Assembly (NCBI GenBank): GCA_000467715.1
Contig: AJFK01000010.1
Location: forward strand, 49,695-113,694
DNA: 64,000 bases
Origin: Hysterium pulicare CBS 123377
Taxonomy: Eukaryota > Ascomycota > Dothideomycetes > Hysteriales > Hysteriaceae
Reading direction: 5' to 3'
Shown here piece after piece: positions 47,232-59,359 of this stretch (position 1 is the stretch's first letter; each line of letters starts with the position of its first letter). The position numbers and the translations under genes are program-made. The notes under the pieces were generated by a model that was not told the origin of the DNA, ran no database searches, and was given only the letters and a program-made list of their open reading frames with translations.

Positions 47232-48586
47232 TTCGTCGGTTCGGAGCAAGTCCCGGCGATGAAGGCGAGGGGAGGGTGTTCGACTTTAGCACTCGTCGGT
47301 CGGTATTGCGTTGAAGCAACGTGGGGTTTCGCAGGGGTGCTGTATCCGGCACTCGTCTCAAGTTCGCGCGTGCTATATCTGCAGCCAGTTAATTGTTGCT
47401 GTTGTAAGCCTTCTCAAGACCGGTTGAGGTCGCTGAATGTGCCGTGTAATAATGAATTTGGGGGGAATTACGATGTGGCGGAGGATCGTCGTCGGGGGTG
47501 CTCCGTACTACTGCAAAAAGCTCAATTGCTCACGCGATGCTTCGGATAGCGGCTCGAATGACGCGAGATAATTCCACGAGGAAGTTCATACGAAGGTACA
47601 ATATGTCTGGTATTCCTGTTAGAAGACGTCTGAGTACGAGACATTCAGGATGCGAGGAGCTGTTGGAAGGGGCTCGTAGAAGGCGCAGCTTGGCCAGAAC
47701 CTCGGGTGCACGACCGTTGGACACCTTACACCTTGCATAATAAGCCAAGCTTTCCCCAGTATTCTTCTTCACCATCGCGGCCATGTCCCTCTTCGTGTTT
47801 CACCTGCAAACGATTTTGTCGCAATACATGCGAACTATCTGCCAAACTATCCAATAAACGTGTACTTTACTATGGCGATATTGAGAGCGTCTGGGCATCA
47901 CCGTAAATCCGCCAGCAAACCCAGGGCCTCGGATTTGACATCTGTCAGGCTATCTCAACACCAAGGATCCATCGCGCACTACCAAGGAAGGCTTAGACAG
48001 CGCGCCTGATAAGGCTCTGACCGCAAAATCTCCGCAATGGCTATCCATCATCAGAAGCAAGTTTCTGCAACTAACTGAATGCAAACAATCGAGGATGGTT
48101 GCGGATGGTGCTAACTTCTCTTACATCATTCACATGCTTTCTAACCAACTGGCCAACACTTCACCCTACTTCGTACGCTTCTGAGGTAACACAAACCCTT
48201 AGTTCGAAATTCAGGCACAAAAACGGTCTTTGTGTTCCCCGACATCGTCCATGTCATTCTTCTTTAACCACCTTCCTAATCGGGGCATATCACCTCCGAT
48301 CAATACCATCATCATCGCATATCGATATGCTTCCCCGTCACAATCCAGAATGTCTCCGATTGCTATTGCCGGGATATCTCCCCCATAGAAATGGCCTATC
48401 TGTGATAAGTTATCCCTATCTTCATCTTTTCTTCATTACCAAGTGGCTTAATTCCTTGGCGTCCTGCCGTGGTTGCTTCTGTATATTAGATGCGTGTCAT
48501 GTTGAGCCTTGATCTGCTCTGCATTTCTAACTTATTACTTCATTAAGTTTTCTTGTATATTGTCACTTTCTAGCATTGTTGAAATC
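47232..48586. other. Intergenic, divergent promoter region
   Basis: About 1.35 kb between the divergent glutaredoxin and permease genes. Frames at 47079-47549 and 48099-48512 have no domain and no splice support, so none is called. Confidence 0.5.
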
Positions 48587-50406
48587 ATGGCTGAAAAAGT
48601 CGTCCAAGAAGATAAGCCATTTGGCTTTCTCGACGCTCGAAATGGATCCGTCTTCTCCACACACCACGACGCAATTGTAACCAATCTACAAGATGCAGAT
48701 GAAGCCCTTGCCTTCCTTCAGAACCACCCGCGAGCGGAACAAATCGCCTTGGAGGGAAACGCAATTCTTGAGGACCCGGCTCAGATGAAGAAGTTACGAC
48801 GAAAAATCGACCGAACGATATGTCCGCTCCTTGCTGCCGTATACTTCTTGCAATTTCTTGACAAGACAACGTAAATATTTGCCTTGTACTATTATTTAAT
48901 GAGTCTAACAGACTTTTTAGGCTCTCGTACACCGCCGTCATGGGCATCAGGACCGACACCCATCTCAAGGGACAGCAGTACTCGGATCTATCCATGTTGT
49001 TCTACATCGGTTTGTAGACACTATTGCAGTCGAGAAGACCATACTAATATAACCATAGGCTTCCTGGCAGCGGAATTTCCAACCCAGTATCTCGCCCAAC
49101 ATATTTCTCGCCTCGGGCTGTATCTCGGAGTTAACATCATGATGTGGGGTGTGGTCCTAGCATGCCACGCGGCTTCCACCTCCTTTGCCGGATTGGCTAT
49201 CTGCCGCACACTGCTCGGTGTATTTGAGAGCTGCGTTGCCCCAATTCTAGTACTGATTATCGCAATGTGGTATAAAAAAGAGGAACAAGGCCGCAGAGTC
49301 AGCTGGTTCTATGTCTGCAACTCCTTAACCCAGATCTTTGGAGGCCTGGTTGCATATGGCTTCAGCTTTACCAACACGAAATTTGCCAGCTGGCGTATCT
49401 TCTTCTTATTCATTGGAGCGCTGACATTTGTTATCGGAGGGCTCGTCTGCTTTCTTCTGCCCGATTCACCAGTCAAAGCCAAGCGATTCTCTGATGCTGA
49501 GAAGGTGGCAGCTCTTATGAGAGTCAAAGGGAATCAGAGGTATGTAAATCTCCCAGCTACCCAGACATAATCTAACGAAGTGAATCATAGCGGAACGCAA
49601 AACGCCGTGTTGAAGAAATCCCAGGTCATTGAGACTTTCAAAGACCCTAGAGTATACCTCATTTGCTTGGCAACCCTGCTATCATCCATCCCTAATGGAG
49701 GCATCTCGAATTTCTCAAGCATTCTTTTAACCACCTTTGGTTATACATCACGCCAGGCGCTCCTCTACAGCGCCCCTAGTGGAGCAATCGGAGTGGTATT
49801 CGTTCTTTTCACCGGATGGATATCCGATAAGCTGAACGATCGATCCATGTAAGTCCCGACATCGCTACACCCAATTACGACTCTGGCAGAGACGTCTTTG
49901 TCTACATTCCTAACGATCGCAGTGTTATGTTCATCTGTATCATCCCCACCATCCTCGCAGCCGGCATGATGATCGGTTTCGACCCCAACGGCATCCCCCA
50001 TAACAAGGGCGCTCTTCTCGCCGCCTCCTTCTTATCCGGCACCTTCGGCGCGGCATTCATGCTACTCCTCGCCTGGAACGCCTCCAACATCGCAGGCCAC
50101 ACGAAAAAAGTCTCCATCAACGCCCTCACGCTCGTCTCCTTCGCCGTCGGCAATATCCTAGGCACACAAACATTCCAGCAAAAGCAAGCACCGGGATACA
50201 TATCCGGGAAAATCAGTATCATTGCGACGCTGTCGGCTCTGTGTATTGTTGTCGTGTTGATGCGGTTGTATAACGATTATCTGAATAGACAGAACAAGAA
50301 GGCGTTGGCGGGGATGAGTGAGGGCGAGAAGGATGAGTTGAGGGAGAAGATGTCGTTTGCGGATCAGACTGATAGGAAGAATGTGTTTTTTATGTATACG
50401 CATTGA
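48587..50406 (+). CDS. MFS permease, Dal5/Tna1-like anion:cation symporter family
   Basis: CDS join(48587..48870, 48921..49009, 49059..49539, 49591..49848, 49923..50406), 531 aa; all phases agree. It has the family order: KIDRTICPLLAAVYFLQFLDKTTLSYTAVMG in span 1, FLAAEFPTQYLAQH in span 2, CRTLLGVFESCVAPILVLIIAMWY in spans 4-5, and LPDSPVKAKRFSDAEK before the central loop. Twelve membrane segments are readable. Relatives import allantoate, nicotinate, pantothenate or other small organic anions; the substrate is not predictable here. Proton symport at the plasma membrane is the expected mechanism. The 74-nt last intron is the largest. Confidence 0.9.
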
Positions 50407-51705
50407 GGTGGGCGGTGGTGTAGGATTTATAGAGATGTAGTTAAGAGATAGATTGAGATAGCAATTTTTTCTTGTATTGAGTGTTTGAAATAAGTAATAC
50501 TCCTTCCAGATGCAGAGCCTTTGCATGCCTCTCCATTGTTACGTACTAACGATCTACATACAGGATTTGGACTCGGTGACGGGCTTCGAGGCCAGTTGCA
50601 TTCTTGACGCTGGTCGAAAAGTAGTTGAACACGCATGCCTCGCTTGGACGGGTTAGATAATGGCCTAACTTTCAGAAACTAAGAGTTTCAACCAGACGTA
50701 TTCCACAGTCTCAAAGTAAAAGATATTTGACGCGACCATCACGTGACAATCTCTCTATTGCATCCTGCCAATAATCCGTTATCTACCGTGTAGACTTTTC
50801 TTTTTCTCGCAGCTGAATAAAAAACAACACCACTGATTGTACCATCCGTCGCATCTCTAACTAATGTTGTCAGTATGACGCAGGCAGATATCTAAGCCAA
50901 GCATCTCGCGAATCGCGATTTCAAGACTTGGCGAGGCGAGACGAGGCTCATCATCAGTCCGCTTACTCTAACATCTATCAAAGTATATCCCTGTTTACTA
51001 TTCTGTTCAAAACTTATAAAATAGAGTAATACTGATTATTAATACTCTTTTACCCTATAGCGCAAAGTAGATAAAGGAGAAGAAGTACCACTGGGCGGCC
51101 CTTGAGATCGTAAACTTGATTTGTTGCTTCACACGAAGCCCAAAAGTCTGCGTTAACGAATGCGAACGTGTTTGCATTGGGGTAACTTAGGTCAACTTAT
51201 TCTATATTGGACATTTTCTCTCTTTTTTTGTTCTTCCTAACCAGAACTTTCAAGACCAGGTTTTCTAAGCAGTGTGAAGCTCAAATGTCTCACCGAAACA
51301 CGATTCATTTGCTATGGACAGGTACGAGCAACTTTCAAGCGCCCCCACTGATGTCGCCTATCACCGAGAACGGAACCCTGGCGGCCTGTAACCGCGCGAA
51401 ACGGATCGACCCAAGCGGCCCGAGAGCTAATCCCAATATATGCCAAGACCGACCAATCACACCAGGAACGTGAGCACGATGCCCTTGTGAAACATCGCGA
51501 ACCCGCTATAGCTTACGACGCCTATTTCCTTGCTTTGTGGTACACGCGATTTAGGTGAGGCTATGCAACACCACAAACCTGCTTATCGACAACGGCTTGT
51601 TGATTATAAAATTCGTATGCGGATCAGTTTCTTTTACTTGTACTCCATTTCTCCTTATTTTACTCTACAACTTTCCACTGCCACGACAGACAGCTTAGAC
51701 CAAAT
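50407..51705 (+). other. Intergenic, AT-rich
   Basis: About 1.3 kb. A TCACGTGA palindrome lies at 50739-50746. The small frame at 51207-51473 is not supported. No transposon signature recognised. Confidence 0.5.
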
Positions 51706-52443
51706 ATGACAATTCCCCGCTATGGAGTCTGGGTTGCGTACCCCACCTCATTCACCGCCCAACGCGCACAGCAAGACCCCACAAGCCCTCACATCACTCT
51801 CAAATTCAAGAATGATCCAAACGCAACTACAGAATACGAAGCCGCCATCAACGCCAAATCCCTAGACACCGACTCACGCCTCGTTTACTGGCTTGACAAG
51901 AATCTTCAAGACGACTACACCAATACACTCAAGAACTTCAATTTCGGCTTCCATTCGATCCAATCTGGAGATGGCACAGGCCTTGACTACATCCGAGGCG
52001 GCATGATCAACCTCTCAGCCGGAGAAATCTTGCAATCCGACGTGCCGGGCCCAAACAACGACATCATCGATGAAGTCAGCCCGATCCTTCAATCCGGCAT
52101 CGACCAAAAAGCCACAGTCTACATCTTCGGCTCCGAGTACACCGAAAACGACGGCATTCACGATGTTCACATGAACCAGGGCAGCTTGCCAAAGTTTGAG
52201 AATGGTGTTGGGCAGGATGGAGGCCTTTTCTTGAGTTTTCCGGATGGGCATTGGGAGGGTGTTTTCATTGCTTTTGCGTCCCAGGAGGTTCCTACGGATG
52301 ATAAGACTGGGTTGCCGGCGGCGGGGGCAAAGACTTTGGCGAGTTTGGCGCAGGGGGGAGGGTAAGAGCGCTCTGAATATTGACTTGGCTTGAGAGGAAT
52401 GATTGCTGACTTGTGTAGAAGTGCACAGAGTGCGGGCAAATGA
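51706..52443 (+). CDS. DUF2278 (YukJ-like) family protein
   Basis: CDS join(51706..52361, 52419..52443), 226 aa, phase 2. The second exon is only 25 nt and gives the ending SAQSAGK; without it the protein would stop 7 residues earlier. Family marks are GLDYIRGGMINL, VYIFGSEY, GIHDVHMNQG, and DGGLFLSFPDGHWEGVFIAF followed by a TDDKTG end. These identify DUF2278 (PF10042), known from bacteria such as Bacillus YukJ and from fungi. Its patchy spread makes horizontal acquisition possible, though the intron argues for long residence. Function unknown; no signal peptide. Confidence 0.85.
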
Positions 52444-53256
52444 AGAGACCTGGCTTTCATGTAGAGTGTGCCACGATAGGGACGAGACTTCTGGCCGCCC
52501 ACTTCAGCTGTGATGAACTTGTTTTCGTCGATCACCACTATCCAGACGAAAATATGAGGGTAGATCGAATTGAAGATCCACACCAGAAGTATTTACTGTT
52601 CTAGTGTACAACAAACCAGTTTCAGTCTAGGTCTGTTCGATGCTGAGTGGAGTTTCCAGTTGTCTCCATAGAGCTACTTTCCAGTCGCGGGTAGCCCGAT
52701 GTCCAGGAACCTCAACCATTTTCTTGCCATCTGCTTTATAGCTTTCGGCAATCGTGCCGAGATTTTCTCGCTAATCGGTTTCAGTGTTGCATATTCAATC
52801 TCTCCGTTGTCAGGGTTCCATGTTACTTTAATCTCTTTAGTGTTCGTATCTTAGTCATCCGCCTTATTGGAGTGACATCCTATTAATATACAGGTATTTA
52901 GGCAGGAACAAGCCTCTCGAACACGGGGATTCGCCATCCACTCCACTTCTTGGAAAATATGAGATATCCAATCACGTACACCCACAATAGGTGTATTCGT
53001 AATGCAATAATAACCGAATCATCTCCGCAACGTGCCGGATCCACAGGCGCCATTCATAGGATTCACGTTCCCCACATTGAAGTTTGCCGATGGATTTCAT
53101 CGTTACATCCCAGGAATGGCATCTGGAGGACGGGAATATCTCTGTTTCCTAGTTTTTCCCCCGCAATTGCTGATCGTATTTAACTCGGGGCAGTGGACAC
53201 TATGACCTCTAGAAGCAGAGTTCACGAACCACGACGCGCACCCAGACCACATTGCG
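52444..53256 (+). other. Intergenic
   Basis: About 810 bp ahead of the lactonase-like gene. No gene or repeat recognised. Confidence 0.5.
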
Positions 53257-55015
53257 ATGTTTCCAATGACGCATCTTCTTGGCATCGCGCTGATTTCAGC
53301 ATCAGTAACGCAAGCCAATCTACATCGACTCTTCGTTGGATCTGTCAATCCCGACGTAAGCGTTCTATATACGCTCCAGTTCGATGATTCAGCCGGAAAC
53401 TTGACCGTGCTTCAAACCAACATTCCAACCGGTGCACATCCATCCTTGACTCTTGACGTAAGTGCTGATGTCCGATTACCACCTGAGGTTGCTGATTGCA
53501 ACAGCATTCGAGAAATTACATTCATGCAGCATGGCCGGCCTCAGGATCTGTATCCAGGTATTCGATCGGCTCGGATTACAGTCTACAACAGCAAGGCTCG
53601 ATTGTGTTACCGTCGACTTGTAAGTCGTATGAAGTTTCTAATCAGACGGAATGGTTTCAGCATTTCATGCACGATCATGCCGGCTTATTCAGATCGATCC
53701 TATCCGTTCCTCAGAGACAGATTGGACTTCACTGGGCACTCAAAATGCTGGCTGAACTGGGGAGACTTCAGAGCCGATTTTGATGACTTCACAACATGTT
53801 CCACAAGAGGCCAACGTTCATTTCGTTAATCTCACTTACCTCAGCTAACCATAACTGCAGGTAGCTCCAACGCTAATTCCTCAGATATCGACATCATCAC
53901 ATCTCAGCAATCCCCATACTTACTTTATGGAGCCGAAAGCTCAGGATCATGCAGCATCGTCTTCTCCAACAGCGCCGACGGTACCGCTGACACGATGTCA
54001 AGCACCGGCGCCACGAATGGCCATTTTCAGGGACTCTCCTTCAGCCCCGATGGCAGGTTTCTCTATGCCGTGGACCCGATCGTGAATGGCATTACCACCT
54101 TCAGCGTCGATTCTAGAGGAGCTGTAATTGGTGTTTTGGATCAGGGTTACTTCACGGGCAATCCCTCAGCGCCAAGGGATGCTGTAGCAGGACCGATGGG
54201 GAGGCAACTCTATGTTGTGCTTCAGGACAGTAATGAGTTGGCTGTTGTGCCTTTGGATTCGAATAGTGGTGTCCCACAAAGAGGTGGAGATGGGTCTAGT
54301 GAGAATCCGGTGAGCACAGCGAGATACTCGCTACTTCCTAATGGTAAGCTAGAATCCTTTTACAATCCAGAGCATTATAAGCAATATGAGATGAAGTTGT
54401 TCAAACTTTGGATAGTCTCACATGAGACTGGTTTCGACTTACCTCAAATAGCTTTGAGCTTTGTGTGACGCGTCACAGCAATGTCGGTGCCGCTACACAT
54501 ATCTCAAAAGGCTTTAATATAAGATTTAGATCTATGGGAGGGAAGAAAACACTTACGCTCTATTCTTTAAATCTTGCATACTTCCTATCAACCTTCTTAG
54601 AATACTATTGAAATATCCACTAGGTACCTCCTCCACAAACTTCTACTCTTCCAGCCTCACCCTGACCCCCAACGGAAACTACCTCTGGACAACAACTCAA
54701 TCCCGCAGCAGCGACACCCCCGGCTACATCAGCGCCTTCAAGCTCAACCCCACAACTGGCGATGTTCTCGGCAAGCTCTTCACCCAACCCATGATTAGCA
54801 CCGGTGGTAACCCTACCAACGGTTCTTCCACTCAGTCTGTCATCGCGGCACCATTTGGAGACTGGGGTGGAAACAGTCTTGTTGCTGTGAGTGATTATCC
54901 AGCGGGGAGTGTCGAGATTTGGAGGTTAGATGAGACGGGGGCTGTGGCGGGGGCTTTTGGGAGGGTGGAGACGGGTGATGGAGGATGTTGTGGGGAGGTT
55001 GTTTGGTTAGACTAA
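53257..55015 (+). CDS. Secreted carboxymuconate-cyclase/lactonase-like beta-propeller protein
   Basis: CDS join(53257..53457, 53505..53619, 53861..54343, 54624..55015), 396 aa; phases 0, 1, 1. A signal peptide (about 1-20, LLGIALISASVTQA) is followed by a seven-bladed-propeller pattern of the 3-carboxymuconate cyclase/6-phosphogluconolactonase type (PF10282): HRLFVGSVN, then SPYLLYGAESSGSCSIVFS, HFQGLSFSPDGRFLYAVD, and a last blade with DYPAGSVEIWRL. Fungal secreted members probably hydrolyse or form lactones; the true substrate is unknown. Introns 2 (241 nt) and 3 (280 nt) are several times longer than others in the window, yet the joins restore continuous family sequence. A strict open-frame reading would wrongly give three separate genes. 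Confidence 0.8.
54464..54477. other. Perfect 14-bp palindrome inside intron 3
   Basis: TGTGACGCGTCACA lies in the long third intron of the lactonase-like gene, followed at once by sequence resembling the repeat at 21700-22052. Confidence 0.8.
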
Positions 55016-55489
55016 GGAGGATGGGGTGGGTTGTAGGAAAGAGGATGTAGTAAGGATCGGCTTTGGGAGGTATGGCAAGGTGAGGGGATTGAGTTGAGGC
55101 GGTTTGGACGTTGGGATATGGAATTAAATGGCTTTTCATACTGTGAGAGTATCTGCAAAAGTCTTACTTCGACTAGTCTAATTTTAGATAGATAAAAACT
55201 TACTTTCAATAGGAATTTTGGATATTAAGGTGAGGGTGGTGAAATTAGTGAAGGAACTTCCCTGTGTACCAACCCCTTCAACCCAACACCCCTCCACTTC
55301 ACCTATTTACTACTATTCTTCACCTTCTCACATGCCGCATAACCTTAATCCGACTTCCTGTTTATCTTTCCGATCTGATAACGACGCCCCACCTACCTCT
55401 CTCTACCTCTCTTCCCTTAGCGCAATCCAGCCTAACCGCCGCCCACAAACATTTCAAAGGCCCTCAATCTCGACCTAACAGCAGTTGAA
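55016..55489 (+). other. Intergenic, promoter of the 418-aa gene
   Basis: About 470 bp with a long C/T-rich stretch (about 55260-55440) directly ahead of the ATG at 55490, typical of fungal promoters. No gene seen. Confidence 0.5.
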
Positions 55490-56746
55490 ATGCACCCGCC
55501 TAAACCCAACTTCTCACGCCCTCTCTCACCTTCCCAAATGCCCCCGAAGGCACTCTCAGCAACCACAGCCTACAATCTGGCCTTCACCAACGCTCTCAAT
55601 CTACTCAACTTGCGCACCTATTCCGAATTCGAACGGCGCTTTCTGGCTTCAGATGCGTTCCTCGTCCCTTGGGCAGAGTTCCGCGACTCCTTTCTCCTAC
55701 TCCAACCAAGTGGAATGCCTCGATCCAGCTTACCGGGCCGGTTGACACGTGAAGGTGTCTTGTGGATGTACACCATCATGGACGAAGGGAAGTACAGGAA
55801 CGATCCAGATTCCGACGACGACTCCGCCTTCTTTGACATGGGTCATGGCAACTATGGAGGCGTTGGACGCGACATCGTCAACAAGAGCGCCTGGGAGGTC
55901 CTCGAGCACGAAAAACATCTCTTCGCGTGGCTGCTCCAAGCCTTCAGAGTGGGCAAAGTCGATAACGAGTTCCGCTATTTCAGAACTCGGAATATCTGCT
56001 CAGCGTTTGAGGAAGTCTTTCTCCCCATCGTGGATACCCTGCGCAACGAATACGATCCCCGCGGTCGACGCTTCTACGGTCGCTTCGCTACTTTCATCGA
56101 GTCTGTCAGGCCTAGCCTTCTCGCTTTCCCCGAACGCAGTGTGGGCTTGGCTCACGATGACAATGTTCCGCCTCCCGTTCCGCCCAAGGACTCCACGTAC
56201 GGAAAAACAGGTCAGAAGTTCGCGGTGGGAAGATGGATGAAAGACTTGAAAGGCTTGGAACGACGCGACGACAGCATGCGCAAGAAGCGGGAATCGATCA
56301 TTGACTACCCGATCCCGGAACTAGCGGACTGGCTGAGAGAGCAGAGATGGAAGGCGGAGATGAGGAGTAAGCAGAGTCCATCTGAGATTCTGAACGCGAA
56401 GACGCAGGCTTGGGATAGGGATAGGGCTACGGCGGCTGGTGCTGGGAAGAGAGTCAGTCTTGCGGATAATCTGACTCATCAGCGGAATGTTTCTGCGCCT
56501 GCGCGTATTCAATTCCGAGGCGATTCGAAGGGATCGATCAAGCCGCCGTTGGGGCATTCAAAGAAGGCGTCTTTGGAGGGGAATCTGAGTGTGCTGGGTC
56601 ATTCCCGGAATTTCTCGACCCCTTCGGCTACTGTGGTTCCTGAGGAGGTGGGGGATGTGAGGGAGGAAAATGAGGAGCCTTTAGAGGAGAGTGATGGTGA
56701 ATGGGACAGGACCTTCTATGCCCATTATGGCTTTCCGGCGCTTTAG
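55490..56746 (+). CDS. Hypothetical protein, 418 aa
   Basis: Single exon, 418 aa; the start is the first ATG after a pyrimidine-rich leader. I do not recognise the family. Residues about 28-210 look like one helical domain, with NLAFTNALNLLNLRTYSEFERRFL-type helices, LTREGVLWMYTIMDEGK and EHEKHLFAWLLQAF. A PPPVPPKD motif at about 227-234 is a classic SH3-ligand form. The remainder is basic, Ser-rich and disordered, with repeated HSKK/HSRN-like short motifs that could be kinase sites, then an acidic end closing on TFYAHYGFPAL. No signal peptide or membrane span. A cytosolic scaffold or signalling protein is a guess. Confidence 0.75.
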   Translation: MHPPKPNFSRPLSPSQMPPKALSATTAYNLAFTNALNLLNLRTYSEFERRFLASDAFLVPWAEFRDSFLLLQPSGMPRSSLPGRLTREGVLWMYTIMDEGKYRNDPDSDDDSAFFDMGHGNYGGVGRDIVNKSAWEVLEHEKHLFAWLLQAFRVGKVDNEFRYFRTRNICSAFEEVFLPIVDTLRNEYDPRGRRFYGRFATFIESVRPSLLAFPERSVGLAHDDNVPPPVPPKDSTYGKTGQKFAVGRWMKDLKGLERRDDSMRKKRESIIDYPIPELADWLREQRWKAEMRSKQSPSEILNAKTQAWDRDRATAAGAGKRVSLADNLTHQRNVSAPARIQFRGDSKGSIKPPLGHSKKASLEGNLSVLGHSRNFSTPSATVVPEEVGDVREENEEPLEESDGEWDRTFYAHYGFPAL

Positions 56747-57548
56747 TTTTACGTTTAGGAAGGGTGGGCAACAAGCGGTAATATGTGATGAGCGGGATTA
56801 ATAGGAGATATTAAGAAGAGGGTTGCAGAGTAATCTGCTCCAGCATGTCAAAGATGCTTAACTACCTTAGCAAAGTATGATTTAGTTACGTTCATATGAA
56901 TCTCTGCACCTGAAATAGTAAATAAGGAGGTGAGATGTCTGTAGAGTATGAGGCCTTGAACGAGTTTGCCTTCAGTATCGATGAGTGGTACTAAGTGCAG
57001 GATGGGCGAATCATCCGGAGCAGGATAATGGATGGGGAATGCGTGATCCTACCTTGCCAGTACACCTAGCTACCGACCATCAACCTTCACTCGAACCTAC
57101 TAATCATTCAGCCGTATGGGACACTATTCAACGCTTGCAATTATCCTGAAGCCTAATCGCCATTGAAGATTCATCTCCTGCTCCTCATCGTTATTCGAAA
57201 TCCTACCCCGCATCCCGGTAACTGGATGATATCAACTTTGACCCGACTGCCGGCTTGAATGCCTGCGACAACCTGAGAATTAAAAGGTGTCCTGAGTATG
57301 TTGTTTCGTCGGCGAATGTTTGATGGTCGACTTCCCAGGACAACAAGCCCCTTGCTTTGAATATAGGAATGGTATTGCCACAGCGTGCATGGCCGCTTAA
57401 CCACTCGATATCTGCGTTAGAAATTTCACGCACGAGAAGAAGAATTACAGAGACAAGCGATAAGCTCAAAATGGCATTATAGTGATACTCTATCTAGTGT
57501 TTTCTGTGTATGGGAAAGCAGAATCCTCCTTGTCGCCATTCCACAACC
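56747..57548. other. Intergenic between convergent genes
   Basis: About 800 bp of 3' flank. A minus-strand frame at 57171-57469 has no domain. Nothing else seen. Confidence 0.5.
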
Positions 57549-58610
57549 TCACTGCTTACGCGCTGTTATCCACTTGACCTTTGGCGTGTATCCAATTTCC
57601 TTCATTTCCTTCACCAACTCATCCAAGAAGACCATATACTCCTCCGGAGTTCTAGCGACGTCTGGGAGGCCGTCATCTGTGCTTGTCAGCGGGTGTTCTA
57701 CCTTGTGATTTTGGTTACAACTTACTTGGCATCTTTCTAGCCAGGTGGCGGAAGGATTGCGGGAGTAGCTCCGCTGTCCATACCCGATCTTCGGGTCGTT
57801 TGGAAGTGATCCCGTATCCGATATCGAAACTTTCTATGTTAACGTCCGTAAAGCCCAGTGGTTTGAGTAGCTCAGGGACGCGCTTCCAAATATGCACATC
57901 CATGCCGGAGGAGTCGCACGACCACTCTTGGACGCGTGCCAGCTTCTTCTGCTGGACCATGTTATCAGCATAAGATGATAGGACCCATTCGGCCTCAACA
58001 ATTTGCAATACACCCCCGGGCTTGACCACTTCGGCTAGATTCGAAAGAACTGTCGACCACTCATCCGCGCCAATACCCCAAACAAGCAGACGCTGATGTA
58101 CGAGATCAAAGCGATTCTTCCACCCCCAGCTCTCGGGGAAAGGTGTGCGCACGTCATGCTGTCGAAGATCTAGTCGAGGATCCGAGCGGAATAGTGCACT
58201 ACCGAGATCTGCGCCATGCAGGCTCAAATCTCTTCTACTCGAGGAATCGTCTCTCGCTAGGCCTGCAAGGTCGGCTAGCCAAGTACCTATATGGACCGTT
58301 AGATATTGATGCACATCATATCAGCCGCTAACCCACCGTCAGCACATCCCGTGTCTAGGACCCTCGCCCCCTCGGGAAGTTTCACATGGGTGAGTACTCC
58401 ATCAGTCGCTGCTTTGATGAATTCATGTTGGCGCTGGAGGCGTTCGATCTCTTCTTTGTGGTGAGGAAGCAGATAGACGCCTTCGGTTCCAGTAAACTCA
58501 TCCGTTTTCTGGTGAGCAGAGTGAGTAGGTACGTCTTGGGGCTGGATAGGGTTCTCCATGTCGCTAGGCTGTTTACGACTAAAGGTTGGTTGTGGGCTAT
58601 GGATGGTCAT
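57549..58610 (-). CDS. Class I SAM-dependent methyltransferase (LaeA/UMTA-like)
   Basis: Exons 58610-58337, 58286-57726, 57676-57549; 320 aa, phases 1 and 1. The SAM-binding motif I is VLDTGCADGTW at about 84-94 and is built across the first splice, which strongly supports the join. Motif II/III correspond to LDLRQHDVRTPFP and FDLVHQRLLVWGI, followed by EVVKPGGVLQIVEAEW. The N-terminal LLPHHKEEIERLQRQHEFIK is typical of fungal secondary-metabolism and LaeA-like methyltransferases. The acceptor substrate is unknown. The last exon, 42 residues, is needed for the C-terminal helices; without it the frame stops soon after the donor. Confidence 0.88.
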
Positions 58611-59171
58611 TCATCGGTCCTGAAACTGATTTTATACATAGAAACATGACGACTCTTTGGACATTCCTTCTATCCTTCGCTCCTAAGCTTGTCGGGCCAA
58701 CAGACACCATAAGTTTGCGGCATGATGGTTAAGGTCCGTAACTGACACTGTACTCCTAACTCAATTGCAACATGCGTAGGTAGCCCGGAGCCCGGAGCCC
58801 GTGGGAGCCTCGCAAACGATTTGAAACCAGATCCGGAGGATATTGGTCATCACGTGACCATCCCTATCTTGAACACGGTCTTACTCCAGCATGGTAGTAC
58901 GTTTTTGACTAAGCCATGATGAACATCGAAGATTCAGAAACTCAGCCTACCGTTCTTCAGTGAGGAAGATCAACTCTAGACAGATGAAAACTCATTCGTA
59001 AGCTCGTTGCCCGCGGAGTTGGATGGTCATCACGTGCACTCGGAGTTGAAAGGTTGTCACGTCATACGTCTTCCTCAAGTCCGTGAATGAAATGCTGTGC
59101 AGCTCTCCAAGCTTGATGCCGTCTTTGTAAATACGTATCAAGCTCTGAAATTTGGGAAAGAGGCGCATTCC
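58611..59171. promoter_or_regulatory. Divergent promoter with paired CACGTG sites
   Basis: GGTCATCACGTGACC at 58845-58859 and GGTCATCACGTGCAC at 59025-59039 are near-identical and 180 bp apart; they hold the E-box core recognised by fungal bHLH factors such as Cbf1. A triple AGCCCGG repeat lies at 58782-58801. Confidence 0.6.
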
Positions 59172-59359
59172 ATGCTTTTCCTCGAACATCGGGCTAGCCA
59201 AGCACTTATTGGGACTGTCGTTGGCCTAGTAGCAATCTCGCAGGTGAGTTTCGGTCTTACTGTAACATTTGCTACGCAAGGATTAACATTCAATAGGTAC
59301 AGAGTCCACTGCTTCTATCCAATAAAGTCTTTTCACGAACTTTCTTCTCCGCCGTCAAA

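Noticed and set aside
47079-48512. Open frames between the glutaredoxin and the permease
   Set aside because: No domain, no consistent splice sites; treated as promoter sequence.
53496-53783. Apparent 95-aa gene
   Set aside because: It is exon 2 of the lactonase-like gene running on into intron 2.
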